Notes: generated by a model not told the origin, from the letters alone. A stretch of 64,000 nucleotides of DNA from Plumapathes pennacea (GCA_964036295.1 OZ038470.1:12095578-12159577); one strand, 5' to 3'; shown: positions 33,342 to 47,222, counted from the first letter of the stretch. A program made the numbers and translations.

Positions 33342-33474
33342 TTAATCCGTCTCAGTGAATGGAGCCCACTCTGATATTGCCAGTGTTACTTCTGGTGTTC
33401 CTCAAGGGTCTGTACTTGGCCCTACCCTGTTCCTACTGCACATCAATGATATTAACAGCTGTATCAGCTCTATT

Positions 33475-33785
33475 AGTATATACCACACAAGTGAATAGTG
33501 CTTTTCGCGCGCTCTGATTGGCTCCTCAATCTCGGAATATCAAGTACTATTCACCTCCCGGCAGTTTCCGGTAAAACAAAATGGCGCGCGAATCCAATTT
33601 TTGCCCACTTTTGTCGGAAATAAAATAGCTATTTGGGAGTTGGCTATTAAACTTGTGTGGTATATACTAAAACAATTATTCTCCTCAGTGTCGGTGAATA
33701 GCGGTGGATATTTACCTCGCCGAAACGGCTCGGTAAATATCCACCGCTATTCACCTCCACTTCGGCGAATAATTGTTAACTATCA
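33475..33785. mobile_element. Foldback MITE inside the LINE, GGTGAATAGCGGTGGATATT family
   Basis: The left module CGCGCTCTGATTGGCTCC and a free arm (GTACTATTCACC) are followed by a palindrome at 33671-33779 with the loop CTCGCCGAAACGGCTCG. It interrupts the RT just before LFADD. The loop and TGATTGG modules match those of the other foldback families although the arms do not. Confidence 0.8.
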
Positions 33786-34620
33786 GACTGTTTGCAGATG
33801 ATACCATTGTCTACTGACAGATAGACACAGAACTGGATCAAAAGTTACTACAAGAAGATGTAAACACTCTAGCCAAGTGGTGCGAAAACTGGTCCATGGA
33901 ATTCAATACAACAAAGTGCCACCTTCTACAAATTACAAATAAACGAGCACCAAGTGAATTCAATTACCAACCTCTAACCAAGGTAGCAACCCAAGATCAC
34001 CTTGGAGCAACGCAATCGCACGACCTCCGTTTCAGTAGTCATTGTGTAAAGACTACCCATAAAGCTAATAAAACACTGGGCATCGTCAGGTGCACATTAA
34101 AGCCGTGCACACAAAGCGTAAAGAAGCAAGCTTACGAGTGTTTTGTGAGACCTAAACTCGAATATGCATCGGCAGCATGGAAACCCCACACAGACCAAAA
34201 CGTAAACAGGCTGGAGCAGATTCAGAAAAATGCCGCTCGATTTGTTTGCGGTGATTATCGCAAAACTACACATTCCACGGATCTTGTGAACCCCTTGGAT
34301 GGGACACACTCGAACAGCGCCGATTGCTGCACCAAGCATCCCTATTCTACAAAATCCGAAGTGGGCGAGTCTGCATAGATTTCCCATCGTGTGTAATACC
34401 ATCATTGAGAGGAATCAAGCCGCACAACTACCAACAAGTACAACCCAACATTTTAAGTTATAGTTATTCTTCATGTTTTCCGAGGATGATAAGGGTATGG
34501 AATAGGCTACCACGAACTGCCCACGAAGCCGCGACAGTAGCAAATTTCGAACTATTAGCGAGACCAGCTTTAGCTTCTATGAAGCCTCCCTCTTACCTGA
34601 GGAGACTGTAGTCATTCCTC

Positions 34621-35449
34621 CCTATCCATTTTGTCATTTTAGCCTATTTATTTGTATATAGCATTTTTATTGTTTTATTCTGTTTTAGAAACTGCACCCG
34701 CACTGCAATAATCTAGGTTACACAGCACTTTATCGTTGCACGAATCATTGCACAAAACTTCCAGTATTAGTGTAAACTAAATTTGGGAGTATATTACCTA
34801 AGACCTAAGACCTTCCTAAACCATAGCCTTGCACCTTTTCCTGTACCACATTGCCAACACGATGTCTAACAGCACGTTTGCGAAGCTTATCTGTCGTCAA
34901 TAATAATAACACCTATAAGTAACCCGGTGACACATGATCGGGCATTAGAAACATTCCTTCTGAATCATCGAAACTCCACAATCAGAGTTTGACTTCTTGA
35001 ATTGATAGATATACATGTCGACGGCTGGTTTTGGAACAGAAACAAAAAGAAACAATCGGAAACGCTGGCGGTACGCAATTATTTTGTTTGTTTGTTTGTT
35101 TTGTCAAATTGCTTGAAGTTAACGTTCATGACCTCACTCAAGTGCTCGTCTTTGCAACTCAAGCTGTTTTATTTGATTATACACACAACTCTTCAAGGTT
35201 GTGGATGTCAGATTGTTTGTATATTTTCTATAAGGTTGTGTTCATAACTTCTGAGGCTGATCAAACCGACCCAAGCCAAGAGAAGAAAGTGACGCACATT
35301 TCTATCGCTCACATCTGCCGTCATTTGCTCGGGCGAAAAAGTCACGCGACCAACCGCAGCACGCAATCCAATCAGCCCATCCTATTTATCACGAACCAAT
35401 CAAATAGCGTGTGCCATTTCTCGGCCCGAGAAAAGAAATAATCATCTCA
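34621..35449. other. Spacer after the LINE
   Basis: The LINE 3' tail sequence and unclassified DNA. A short palindromic segment with CTCGGGCGAAAAAGTCACGCG...CTCGGCCCGAG lies at about 35327-35430. I see no gene. Confidence 0.4.
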
Positions 35450-36080
35450 CTCAGAAAATACAAAAACACAACGGATAGACCCCTCTGGTTTGTACACAGA
35501 TATCCAGACCAAGTATACTGGCCTACCCAGTCTTGTTCCAGTTTTATATTGGAAAGAATTACCTACAGACTAACGAAACCGCTATGCGCACAAAAATGGC
35601 AGTCGCATTTGCCAACATTTACTTGGCGTCCGAAACACTAATTCTAAGCCAAAACAGCATCAAACCCATTGAGTGGAAACGCTACATCGATGACATATTC
35701 TCTCTGTTGGAGTAGCAGCAGACAGGAAGTTGAGCATTAAATTGAACAAGCTAATCGTTTTCATCCGGCGATCAAATTTACGGCTGAAATCTCAGAAAAA
35801 GAAACCACATTCTCGGCACGATCATTTACGAAGGAGAACGATTTATTGATTAATCAACCTTTGATGTTCACACTCATTTAAACCGATTGAAACATTTCAA
35901 CACACACATTTTGCCTCTCGCCACTCACCAGGCGTCACAAGAATTATGAGAGGAGAAACCCTATTCGACGCCCTTCGGGGACAAATTACTCAAAATCAAC
36001 AGTTGAAGAAAATGTCACATCCCGAATGGCGCGTTTTTCCAAAGTGCTCGTTTATGGCATTTTCAACGAGCTGTTTCTCG
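35450..36080 (+). pseudogene. Penelope-like reverse transcriptase relic
   Basis: A short frame (35533-35715) encodes QTNETAMRTKMAVAFANIYL and WKRYIDDIFSLLE, matching the catalytic YxDD region of Penelope-type RT. Further fragments with TFDVHTHLNRLKHF and an EEKPYSTPFG stretch follow to about 36080, with several stops. It is heavily decayed. Confidence 0.7.
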
Positions 36081-36695
36081 GCGAAACGCGCACATCATGA
36101 AATTCTAATAACACAATTACTGTACCCTTGGTAGCAGCTTTACGTTGTATGAATGAAAAAAGGAGTCGATTTTGGGTTTACATGGACTTGAAGGTAAACT
36201 ATTTTTGGAGCGACAAAAATATGAATTGAAAGTCCTGTAACCACAACAATTTTGCAAGGTCCTAATTTTCATCTTGACACAAATCACGATGCGTATAACG
36301 ATTTGGCATTTAAAATATCATGAAAACATGGCGCATACAGAGCGGACGTAAATAGAAATTAGCTTGAATGATAGTTTCTGTTCATTCACATTGAATTTTA
36401 TAGAAAAACATCCATTCACATTTTTCATTTCGCATTACTTGATGCACAATACATAATACGTCAGTCGAGCCTGCGGTCATCTATGTTCGAGTCGGTGGTT
36501 GCTGCTAAAAAATCAGAAGCGTTTTCTACATCATAAACTGTGCACAAGACTGAACTGGAGCTTGCACACAATGTGAAATTTTACTTTGCAGTTGCATGTA
36601 CACTACTGAGTGATTGTTATAAATTTTATTTACGTCAAGAGCACATAAAAATACACTGCCTAATAACTTAATTCCATGTTACTTTTACACAAGAT
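36081..36695. other. Spacer without recognised gene
   Basis: AT-rich sequence with no supported feature; it lies between the Penelope relic and the duplicated block downstream of brambleberry. Confidence 0.35.
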
Positions 36696-37206
36696 ATTCT
36701 GTTTTACGGCAACTCAATATCGATTATAATAATTTACTATTTCAGGTACTAACTTACTATCAATATAGAAATACAATCGAACAATTCAATTTAATAAATT
36801 TCCACTGGTTTGCCGTGGTTTGGACTCTTATTTACCACGATTTACGTCATCACATGGTCAAAATGGCGCCTCGTGAGTCCACAACTAATTTGGACCATGT
36901 GATGACGTAAATCGTGGTAAATAAGAGTCCACACCACGGCAAACCAGTGGAAATTTGTTTTTTACCACAACGTTTAGAAATATACAGGAAACTTTCGTTG
37001 TATTTCGCTGCAAAACGTGACATGCCGGCGTCAGCATCGTTGTCTGGACTCTTATTTACCACGGTAAATCGACCAATCAGAGAGCGAGAAACTAGTGTGT
37101 TGTGGTAAAAATTCTGTTTTACGGCAACTCAATATCGATTAAAATAATTTACTATTTCAGGTACTAACTTACTATCAATATAGAAATACAATCGAACAAA
37201 TTCAAT
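36696..37206. repeat. 95-bp direct duplication flanking a foldback element
   Basis: ATTCTGTTTTACGGCAACTC... at 36696-36790 recurs almost identically at 37111-37206 (two or three differences). The foldback element occupies exactly the space between. Such a long flanking duplication is far larger than a normal target-site duplication. Confidence 0.85.
36791..37110 (-). mobile_element. Foldback MITE, TTTCCACTGGTTTGCCGTGG family, copy 3
   Basis: Read on the minus strand it has the same order of parts as the two POMGNT1 copies (TTTCTCGCTCTCTGATTGG, GTAAATAAGAGTCC, GCTGACGCCGGCATGTCACG, AAAAAACAAATTTCCACTGG, palindrome). The central loop is shortened to GGCGCCTCGTGAGTCC-type sequence. It sits just downstream of the brambleberry stop codon. 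Confidence 0.8.
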
Positions 37207-37226
37207 ATTGGATTTGAAAGGGCGAG

Positions 37227-40200
37227 TTACTTCATCCGGGTATGCATATAACAAGAGTTCCCGCCTTTGACCGCTGACCTCTTGCAAGCTGCGCCCGCTC
37301 TTGTAAGAGATTCGCATTGTCGTTTACTTGGTGTAGAGAATGAAGCAGGCAGGGACATGTTCAGAAAACGCTTCGTGTTGCCAAGGCGACAATCCTCTTT
37401 TGCAATTGGAAAACAAAGACTTTCATCCAACGGTCGTGAAACCGAGGCTGAGGAGGAATGGGAGGAGTGAGTCCACTGTAAGATCGCACAGCGGTAATCA
37501 CAGCGGTCACAACGACTTGGTGTAGTAGCTCAGCCCAACCTACCCCGCATAATGCATTTGTGCCAATAGACCAAATTCTACGCCAATTGAGAACTGAAGA
37601 GCCGATGGACGCAACTGAACTTTAACAAAAGCAGAAAAAAGTATGCGCAAGCAAAGAAAAGTAAAGTTCACAAAGGCATAAGGAGCACGGAGACAATTCT
37701 TAGTGCTCCCACTATTGGACTTGAGCTAAAATTTCACATCGTGTACAAAAAGATGACGTCACTGACAATTGGTGAGCCCGCGATTCTTCGCACCCTCCAC
37801 CCTCCAAAAACCGCTCGAGAGACAGGCGTAAGAGATGGCGTAACTAGAATAAGAGGAGCCCGCCATTATATTCTCCATACTTTCTCTTCCCGTTATCTCG
37901 CCGTGTCTGCTGTCCCTCTAACGGGGCTTTGTCTTTGTTGTTTGTTTGTTTGTTTGTTTTATTTGTTTTCGCTTTGAAGAAGTGGGGTGATGTGGGTGCC
38001 CTACCTTGTGAGCTACACGTGCTGTATATTGACAGGTCGGGTGTTTCCTGAAGACATGGCTGCGCTGAACAGATGGCTCTCGCGTCGTCCGCAGTTGGTG
38101 ACAAATGGAGTGGAGTTTTGGGGGCGCTTGTAAACTTATTCTTGGCGTACAGGAAGATCCAATTTCCTAAAAAGGATGCCAAGACAAAAACTTTGTGAGA
38201 TTTCGATAGATCTTGAGCTAGGTTTATGATAGGCATGCAGTCGCAGTGCTAGAATAGACTCCCAAGTAGAAAGAAGTCGCAGACATATATCGTAAAACAA
38301 AGGCTAAAGTAATAATATGGAGTCAGTCATTAGGGAGGCAACAAGTTTCGACAGACCAGAATCCAAAGAAATTGGCAAAGTAGTTTCGGTTTAAAGGAAA
38401 CGCAATCACGCTTTAATTTTGATTTTGCTTCTAGTTTTCCAAAAATCTTTCAAAACTTGTGGCAAGTAATCTACAGTGGAACCTCTACTTTGGGACACCT
38501 CCATTTAGGGGACGCCTCCATTAAGGGGACGCCGCCATTCAGGGGACACCTCCATTCAAGGGACACTTCCATTAAGGGGACGCCTTCATTAAGGGGACGC
38601 CGCCATTCAGGGGACACTGGAAGTTCCACGGCAGTGCAAAACGTTCAACTACGCCTGAAGCAACTATTATTACCATCTGTCCGAGTACAAGAGCGTCTTT
38701 ACAACTCACCGACCAAAGCCGCTGTTACCAGAATTGTCAAAGACGCGTAGGAGAGACTGGAGCCGAATCTGATCTCGCACCAGGCGTTGACCGGGATGAC
38801 AATCAACAACACGAGGCGAGTGAAGAGAGGAGCACTCAGGAACAAAACACTTAGAGTCGCGACCAGAAAGTAACCAACGTGCAGTAAACACGTGGACACA
38901 ATGGCCAGCTTGTTCCCAGTTCCTCCCAGATGCTCGGCCAGCCACGTCAGTCGAGAATCCACTTTGGTTTCCATGTCATTCAAAGTCTGAAAGGCGAGAG
39001 ACAGACAGACAGTCAGTGTGATAGAGACAATGAAATACTAGTACTTATAAGAACACTTTTCGTTGTCCCGAGGGTGTCCCCTTAATGGAGGTTCCACTGT
39101 AGTTTAATGCGAAACTAGTATCCGCCTGCCTCTGGGAAGCTGTATACAGTCTCTGTAAGGCGGACACTCTCGGGACTAGCATTTAGTGTCCGCCTTGGAG
39201 AGGTGTCCGCTTAGCGAGAGTTGGCTGTAGTGTCCAAAACCTAGTCAAATCCCGGCATTGATGAATTTTGCGGAGGAAACCTTCACGTTTACCTGTAACA
39301 GGAGAAATATGGTTGTGTTCATCTTCTTCAAGTTCTCCAAGGTTTCCTTGTAATGATGTTCTGTATCCATGTGGTAGGATGCCATCTGGGAAGTGCTATC
39401 GTCTGCAAAATACAAGATAGTAGGGCTACTGTTCAGTAAAAATGACTTTTGGCCATATATTATATCGCAGATTCTATCAGAAACACAACATTCGCAGATG
39501 TCCCCTCACCCTGGAGTTCAGAGTAAATTAAGAGTAAATTATGATGTTCAAGTTTTGCTTTCGCGACGTCAATTTTCGCTTTACTGTTTACTACTTTCAG
39601 TTGTCACGCAACCTCGCTAAAGGAACTTGTGGCTAAACGAGGACACATTGTGGCGGCAACATTGCGTCCTTCGATGTTTCCTAGGGTGGCAAAACGAGGA
39701 CACATTGTGACGGCAACATTGTGTCCTTCGATGTTTTCAAGGGTGGCAAAACGTGCGGCAACATTGTTGCGCACAGTGCGGACACAACATAAGTTTCTGA
39801 AGTTTTTCAGAAACATTTGTGTCCGCAACAAATGTTTCGCGCGTGGAAAAACGGGGCGACATTAGAGAAACATGCGCGTTAGCAATGTTGCCGCCACAAT
39901 GTGTCCTCGTTTTATCAGGCCTTATTGTGCAGCTTTCCTGAGTTGCTGTCGGGCCCAATTCTGCCTCATGATAATATCTGTCGGCGTTTTATACGCCATT
40001 GTCTTTCCTAGTTGTTTCTCGTGTCCTCCCTCTGTTTATGATGACTCACCTATCCTGTTCCACACTTCAAAAGCCTTCCTTCGAATTTTTTCCAGATCGT
40101 TTAGGATTTGCAGGTGACTTTCTTTACGGTCCTTCCCCTGTTTCTGAATTTCACTAGTTGCGTTTTCTGGAAAAGAAAAGAAAGAAAAAGAAACAGCTAG

Positions 40201-43200
40201 AGACGACCTAACGATATTATGACGAAAACCCTGATACTTTTACCACCTACTGAAGGGTTTATGGTCTAATATACACGCCCCGTTTAGCTCCTGAGTTTGT
40301 AAGCTTGGACAAAAATAAAGGTTTATTGCAGCCCAGAATAAGAGACAGACAGTAAACACAAAAGATCTCCCCACCCCACCCCTCCGCCCCCTTTCTCTTC
40401 CGTTCAGGGCCTGGAACCAGCGTAAACTCACCCAGTTTGTCAGTGATACTCTTTGTCATGTCACTCAACGCCATCTTGCCCTCGGAAATGATCGCCTTTT
40501 CCTGATTCAGTGCGTTTATGTTGCTCCGCAGCGATGCCGATATCGACCGCTGTACATCATGATAGCTGCTCTTAAGTTGGCGCTGCTGTCGCATCAAGTT
40601 GTCTTGACCAGCGGTCACTTTGTCGACAGTGCTCACTGCCAGGTCGGACAGCTGGCTTTGCCCTTCCTACACAAACACAAACACAAACACAAACACAAAC
40701 AAACAAAATAACAAAATAACAAGCAAACAGAAAGGAAAAAGTGATTACTAAACCAGGAGCGGATCCAGGGGAAAATCCGATCGTTCTCCAAATTTATGCG
40801 AGCGCCAAAGGCGCGCACTTCTAGTGTGGGCTGCTGCGGGGGACATACATCCAAACAAGGCTAAAGGTGAAGTAATACGGGCAACATTTTCTCGCAACTT
40901 TCGTGTTGCGAGTTGCGGCAACATGTTGCAAAAAGTATAAGCTGAGTCTACTTTTTGCAACATGTTGCCGCAGCTCGCAACAAGTTGCGCGCGTAGGTAG
41001 TAATGCGTGCAACAACAGGCCGCAACTTTGTTGCACAACAAGTTGCAAGATAATGTTGCCCGAATTATTTAACTATAAGAAGTAAATTTTAAATTCTGAC
41101 TGGTTACCCCTGTAAGCTGAATGTCTCCACTTCATGTAAAACCAAACCTAAAGCCTTGTCCTTTCTAAAGTATTGCTTCTTTCTTTCTTTTTTTTTTTTT
41201 TTTGAGTAGCGCCGTTTCGCACACTTTTCTGGCTGTCTGGCAGTATCTTACATGTATTAGTCTTAAAATTTCCTTCGCTTTCCTTCATATATTTTGCGAA
41301 AATTTCGTTATAATACGTGTACCTTCAAATTTTTCATAAGATCCAATTGATTCCCTGCTTGCTTTGCGAGCTCGTTGACCGTGTATTCGGTCTTGAGGCG
41401 AAACTGTTGTTGCCTGGTAGCATAGCACAGGGAGCGGGCGCGGTTGCTAATGATGTGATAGCTGTTCCACGTGCTCGCATCCATAGACCACGTGCACTCC
41501 GCCAGGGCCTGGGGCGACAGTTAGATAGCAAGAGTTTGGTTATGACAGGTCGCAATATTGTCTGCGCACGCGTGAACTGCCAGGGATATTATAGTTTCGA
41601 GGGTTTGTGCGGGAAAATGTCACTTTAGCAGGGAGCTAAATTAAAATCTTAATTCTTATTGGAAACTCTTAACTTTTGTCAAAAGCCGAGAGGTAGGAAC
41701 GTTTTTCGCAAAAAAGCCGCCTAAACTTATCGAGCTGCTAGGTAATCCGCTGACCAGATATCGCAATCATTTCGAGTATGCGCACGCATTATTGCGACCT
41801 GTCTAGTTTTATAGCAAGGGTTTGTTGACGTCAGAGACAAACGATCCCGCCGAAAGTGAGAGCGACAAGACAGACAGACAGACATGGGAAGACAGACAGA
41901 CAGCAAAGAGATGAATTATTTACTGACAGAGGTAATCTATAGCTGCTGGATGCAGGCTTTGTGAGCCTCATGCCAAGTAAAACAACTGAGACAGCATAAA
42001 GGGTAGACAAATTATCTGAATTACAAACAAGCTTACAGTGTGTGTGACCAGATGGTGTGATACTTTATCAGACAATTAGAACAGAAACACTTCTTGGTCA
42101 GTAATCATTGCAGTTGTATACAGTTGTATATGGTGTGGTCACTCAAGTGAAAGCTTCTAATAGCACTGTTCACACTGTTGTTCAGTTGAGTTCATCGTTC
42201 TTTTATTGGTGTATGAAGTTTGGACAAAAACATGCCAAGAAAAAGTAATATACAACTGATGACCTGCATTATTCCTTCCTAGAAAAGTTCACCTTTACAA
42301 CATAAAATCAGTAACTTGACATCATCAATACATTATAATTGCAATATTATTATTGTTATAATGTTTGGCCTACATCGCCAACAAAGAGTGTAATAACACA
42401 CTTACCATTTCTTCTGTGCAGTCAAATGTCGGCCTTCCCTCTGCTTTTGATTGACAGTTCAGTAGTGCCACACCCAGTTTCCCCAGTTCCTCCTCATTGA
42501 TATCTCCACATGACTTCCTAATACGGTTGATAACCTACACAGTAACCAATAAAATTGGATCATCTTTTAACAAATTGAATTGAACTGTCTTTTAATGAAT
42601 TAAATTGGACCGTCTTTCTACAAGGTAATGTTAATGTCTGCCTGCTTTTAACCAGCTTGCTAGCCCATTTGCTTTAACGCCAACACATTTAACCACACAA
42701 AATATTATTGGATTCTCTGGGCTCATCAGCTGTCACTCTGTTTTAATTTCTCAGTGGATTTCTGAAGAATAGTTTATTGGCTGGCATTTTGTTGTATGTA
42801 TATCCTATATAAAAAATGACATTGTTTGCATCATAGGTAATTTAACTCGATTTGCCTGCTGCAGATCCTGATTGAGAAATTATTATGAACATTATTTTCC
42901 AAATAAATGGACTGGACAAAATTATAATGAAATGTTCGCTTTATGATTATAGTAGAATTTGTCAATTTCCACCATATTTCTCGAAAAAAAAAAAAAAAAA
43001 AATTCAACACCAAAATAATAACCAGCTGGCTCAACCAGGGGTACTTACAATCTGATGACAGGCATCCAAAGGACTCAAATCCCCCATGAAATGCTTTGCT
43101 TCTTGCAGAAATTTCTCTTCTGCTAATGTCATTTCAAAGGGAACAGGGCTTTTTTCCAGATGCTTGGCTGTTTCCTCTGGATGCTCGGCGGTTTCTGGCT

Positions 43201-43291
43201 GAGAGGAACTTGAAAATGGCCACCAAGCAGTTGTTGGGTGAAACATTGCAAAAATCAGCAATAAACATAGAGGTACCAGCTGATTAATCAT
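37227..43291 (-). CDS. Brambleberry/KAR5/GEX1-type nuclear-fusion protein, 559 aa
   Basis: Nine exons join in phase: 43291-43049, 42534-42406, 41508-41323, 40666-40432, 40166-40050, 39402-39293, 38986-38710, 38166-38005 and 37447-37227. A signal peptide (about residues 1-22, ending TTAWWPF) leads into the conserved Cys region, with LGVALLNCQSKAEGRPTFDC, LAECTWSMDASTWNSYHI and NRARSLCYATRQQQFR. Coiled-coil segments follow (about 190-350), then hydrophobic membrane segments near 367-390, 393-409 and 417-440. The C-terminus has C-x9-C-x10-C-x2-H (C531, C541, C552, H555). Family members act in nuclear-envelope fusion: zebrafish brambleberry in fusion of mini-nuclei during cleavage, yeast Kar5 and plant GEX1 in karyogamy. 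Location in the perinuclear membrane is inferred. Introns 3, 5, 6 and 7 carry inverted repeats. Confidence 0.9.
38470..38640 (+). repeat. CAGTGGAACCTC...GGGGACGCC tandem words in brambleberry intron 7
   Basis: TACAGTGGAACCTCTACTTT is followed by about eight short units of (C)CATTNA(A/G)GGGGAC(G/A)CC. The same TACAGTGGAACCTCCATTAA wording occurs inverted at about 39070-39103, on the other side of exon 7. These look like ends of a DNA-transposon family. Confidence 0.6.
39055..39230 (-). repeat. Inverted partner of the CAGTGGAACCTC repeat, plus a GTGTCCGC repeat
   Basis: GTGTCCCCTTAATGGAGGTT leads into CCACTGTAG, the reverse complement of the 38470 repeat start. It is followed by TGTAAGGCGGACACTCTCGGG and GTGTCCGCCTTGGAGAGG words like those of the 1560-1955 minisatellite. 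It lies in brambleberry intron 6. Confidence 0.55.
39620..39930. repeat. Inverted-repeat region with GAGGACACATTGTGGCGGCA words
   Basis: Two direct units (AAACGAGGACACATTGTG(G/A)CGGCAACATTG) and one inverted unit (CAATGTTGCCGCCACAATGTGTCCTCG) enclose a small hairpin (AAGTTTCTGAAGTTTTTCAG). It is a probable MITE in intron 5 of the brambleberry gene. Confidence 0.6.
40865..41055. mobile_element. Palindromic MITE rich in GTTGC words
   Basis: TAATACGGGCAACATTTTCTC at the left is mirrored by AAGATAATGTTGCCCGAATTA at the right. A central hairpin (GCAACATGTTGCAAAAAGTA / TACTTTTTGCAACATGTTGC) is nearly perfect. It lies in intron 3 of the brambleberry gene. Confidence 0.75.
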
Positions 43292-44911
43292 TTTTGGGCT
43301 TGATCTGCAAAAATATGATAAAAGGAACTTTTTTTAATTAGCACGAGTAACGTAGAAATCTCGATTGACATTTTGTCCACCACCCTCCCACCCCAACCGG
43401 CAAATACACAGCTCTGTCGAGCTTGCGATCTCAATACGTACAGTAAACGTTATTTAAATGTAAAACATCTGAGACAAGATTAATAAGCGTCGAATGACAC
43501 GCCAGAAAGCTTGTACAAACGTCGCATTACTACGAACAGCACACAAAACTTCCTTCGTCACGTGCATGGAGTCCGGCTTCGACACAAAATATTCCGAAAT
43601 ATCGCAGTGACTTACCAAAATCGTAAATTTGAACAGTCCTTCGCTGTACTTGTGGTCTTATCGCGATTTCCAAAAAGTGTGAAGTGAGAAATGTCGCTAC
43701 CTCGATAATATACGCTGCAATGTACGTTTCAATGTATCAAACTTGAACAGCGCGCCACTCTTGTTCGCTCCCAGTTTGTCACGTCTTAGCTGGTCACCTG
43801 ACCGCACGTCACGCACACACCTTTCTTTGTTCTTTTGTTCGTGCGACAGCCGCTAGAGCCAGGCTCCGACCGAGGGCCTACATCGGGAGTCACCATGCAA
43901 AAATAGTTTAATATGCATGGCAAAAACAAGGTTTTTTTTAACGATTAAAATTCGCAGTAACAAGCACTGGCCATTGCACAGATCAGGACTTTAGGGAGAC
44001 TCGACAACACGCGCAACAATCGATTGTAAAAGTAAAAAAATAAATAAATAAATAGATGAATAAATAAAACATTTTTTATTTTGTTTTTTTTTTTGGGCGT
44101 ATACACGCTGACGCTGCAGTCTCCTGCGCTTTGGGAAAGATTTAGACAGAAAATAGGTGCCCGTGGTTTAAAATTAATATATGCGCACTGTCAGATCGTA
44201 GATCATGACCGAGAGGTACTGCAAATGAAGGGATGGTATATTTTTATATTAAACATCTTCCCTTTGTCGTTTATCACATCACAACAAGACGATTTTAATA
44301 TCGCAAACGCATCTTTTAATCTTGTAGTTACAAAAACAGATTTTATTTCACAAGTTAGACTGATAATAAGTGCGATACTTCCAGACATGTGATAAGTGAA
44401 ACAGCTTTTTTAATATAGAGAACATACATTGACTGTAACTTTAAAAGATAAACTCCACTGCAAAAATGATCTGTACACATACCGAAACATCGGATATTCC
44501 TTATTTTCTTTTTGGTTTTAAATACTTCTAGTATAGCCAGGCAATCTACCACATGCCTAGTTTGCTGATAAACATACACAACCGACGAACAGTATTTAAA
44601 AAAAAAAAAAGATTCATGTATCAAAAAAGTCAGTCGGGTTTTCAGCTAATTCTTCGCCAAAATGAGAGGAAAATACTGTTATCCCTGGACACCTAATTAC
44701 GTTTCCTTTTCCGTTGGGCACACACTAACAGTTTTCTGTACCAGCAATCCTTTGTAACATTTTTGTTTGGGATGTCCTGCAACCCGTAAAGCTACATTTG
44801 TGTCATCAAACGTAGTTGGTATTTCCTTTTTTCTTTAATCCAGAAAACAATATGAAATTATGACAAAAAAAAAAAAATCCTAAATAGTAATTCTCAATCC
44901 GTTTGGATTCA
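43292..44911. other. Intergenic region between brambleberry and the cathepsin L-like gene
   Basis: No gene is supported. It should hold the brambleberry promoter (CG-rich segments near 43540-43900) and the cathepsin 3' UTR. Simple AT tracts (AAATAAATAAATAGATG near 44041) are present. Confidence 0.5.
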
Positions 44912-47144
<2,233 letters not shown>

Positions 47145-47222
47145 GTTGAAAATCTGTTGAAAAATTACCAAAATCAGAATCACAAGCTGTAAAGACTGGT
47201 GCAATAAAAGTGCATAAAAGTT

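Larger units (their letters stand above)
32640..34620 (+). mobile_element. Non-LTR retrotransposon (CR1/jockey-like LINE) relic
   Basis: Reverse transcriptase blocks appear in order: NKATGPDLIQARILRDL; VYKKDSKANPANYRPIS; DTILLDFSKAFEKV; GVPQGSVLGPTLFLLHIND; LFADDTIVY (catalytic FADD); then LEYASAAWKPHT and a C-terminal WNRLPRTAHEAATVANFE tail. Frames are broken by stops and by two foldback insertions (33222-33341 and about 33475-33785). No endonuclease domain remains upstream, so the copy is 5'-truncated. Confidence 0.85.

Noticed and set aside
35327-35430. Inverted CTCGGGCGAAAA / CTCGGCCCGAG words as another foldback element
   Set aside because: The pairing is short and the surrounding modules (TGATTGG, CTGACGC) are not clear, so it was not listed as a member.
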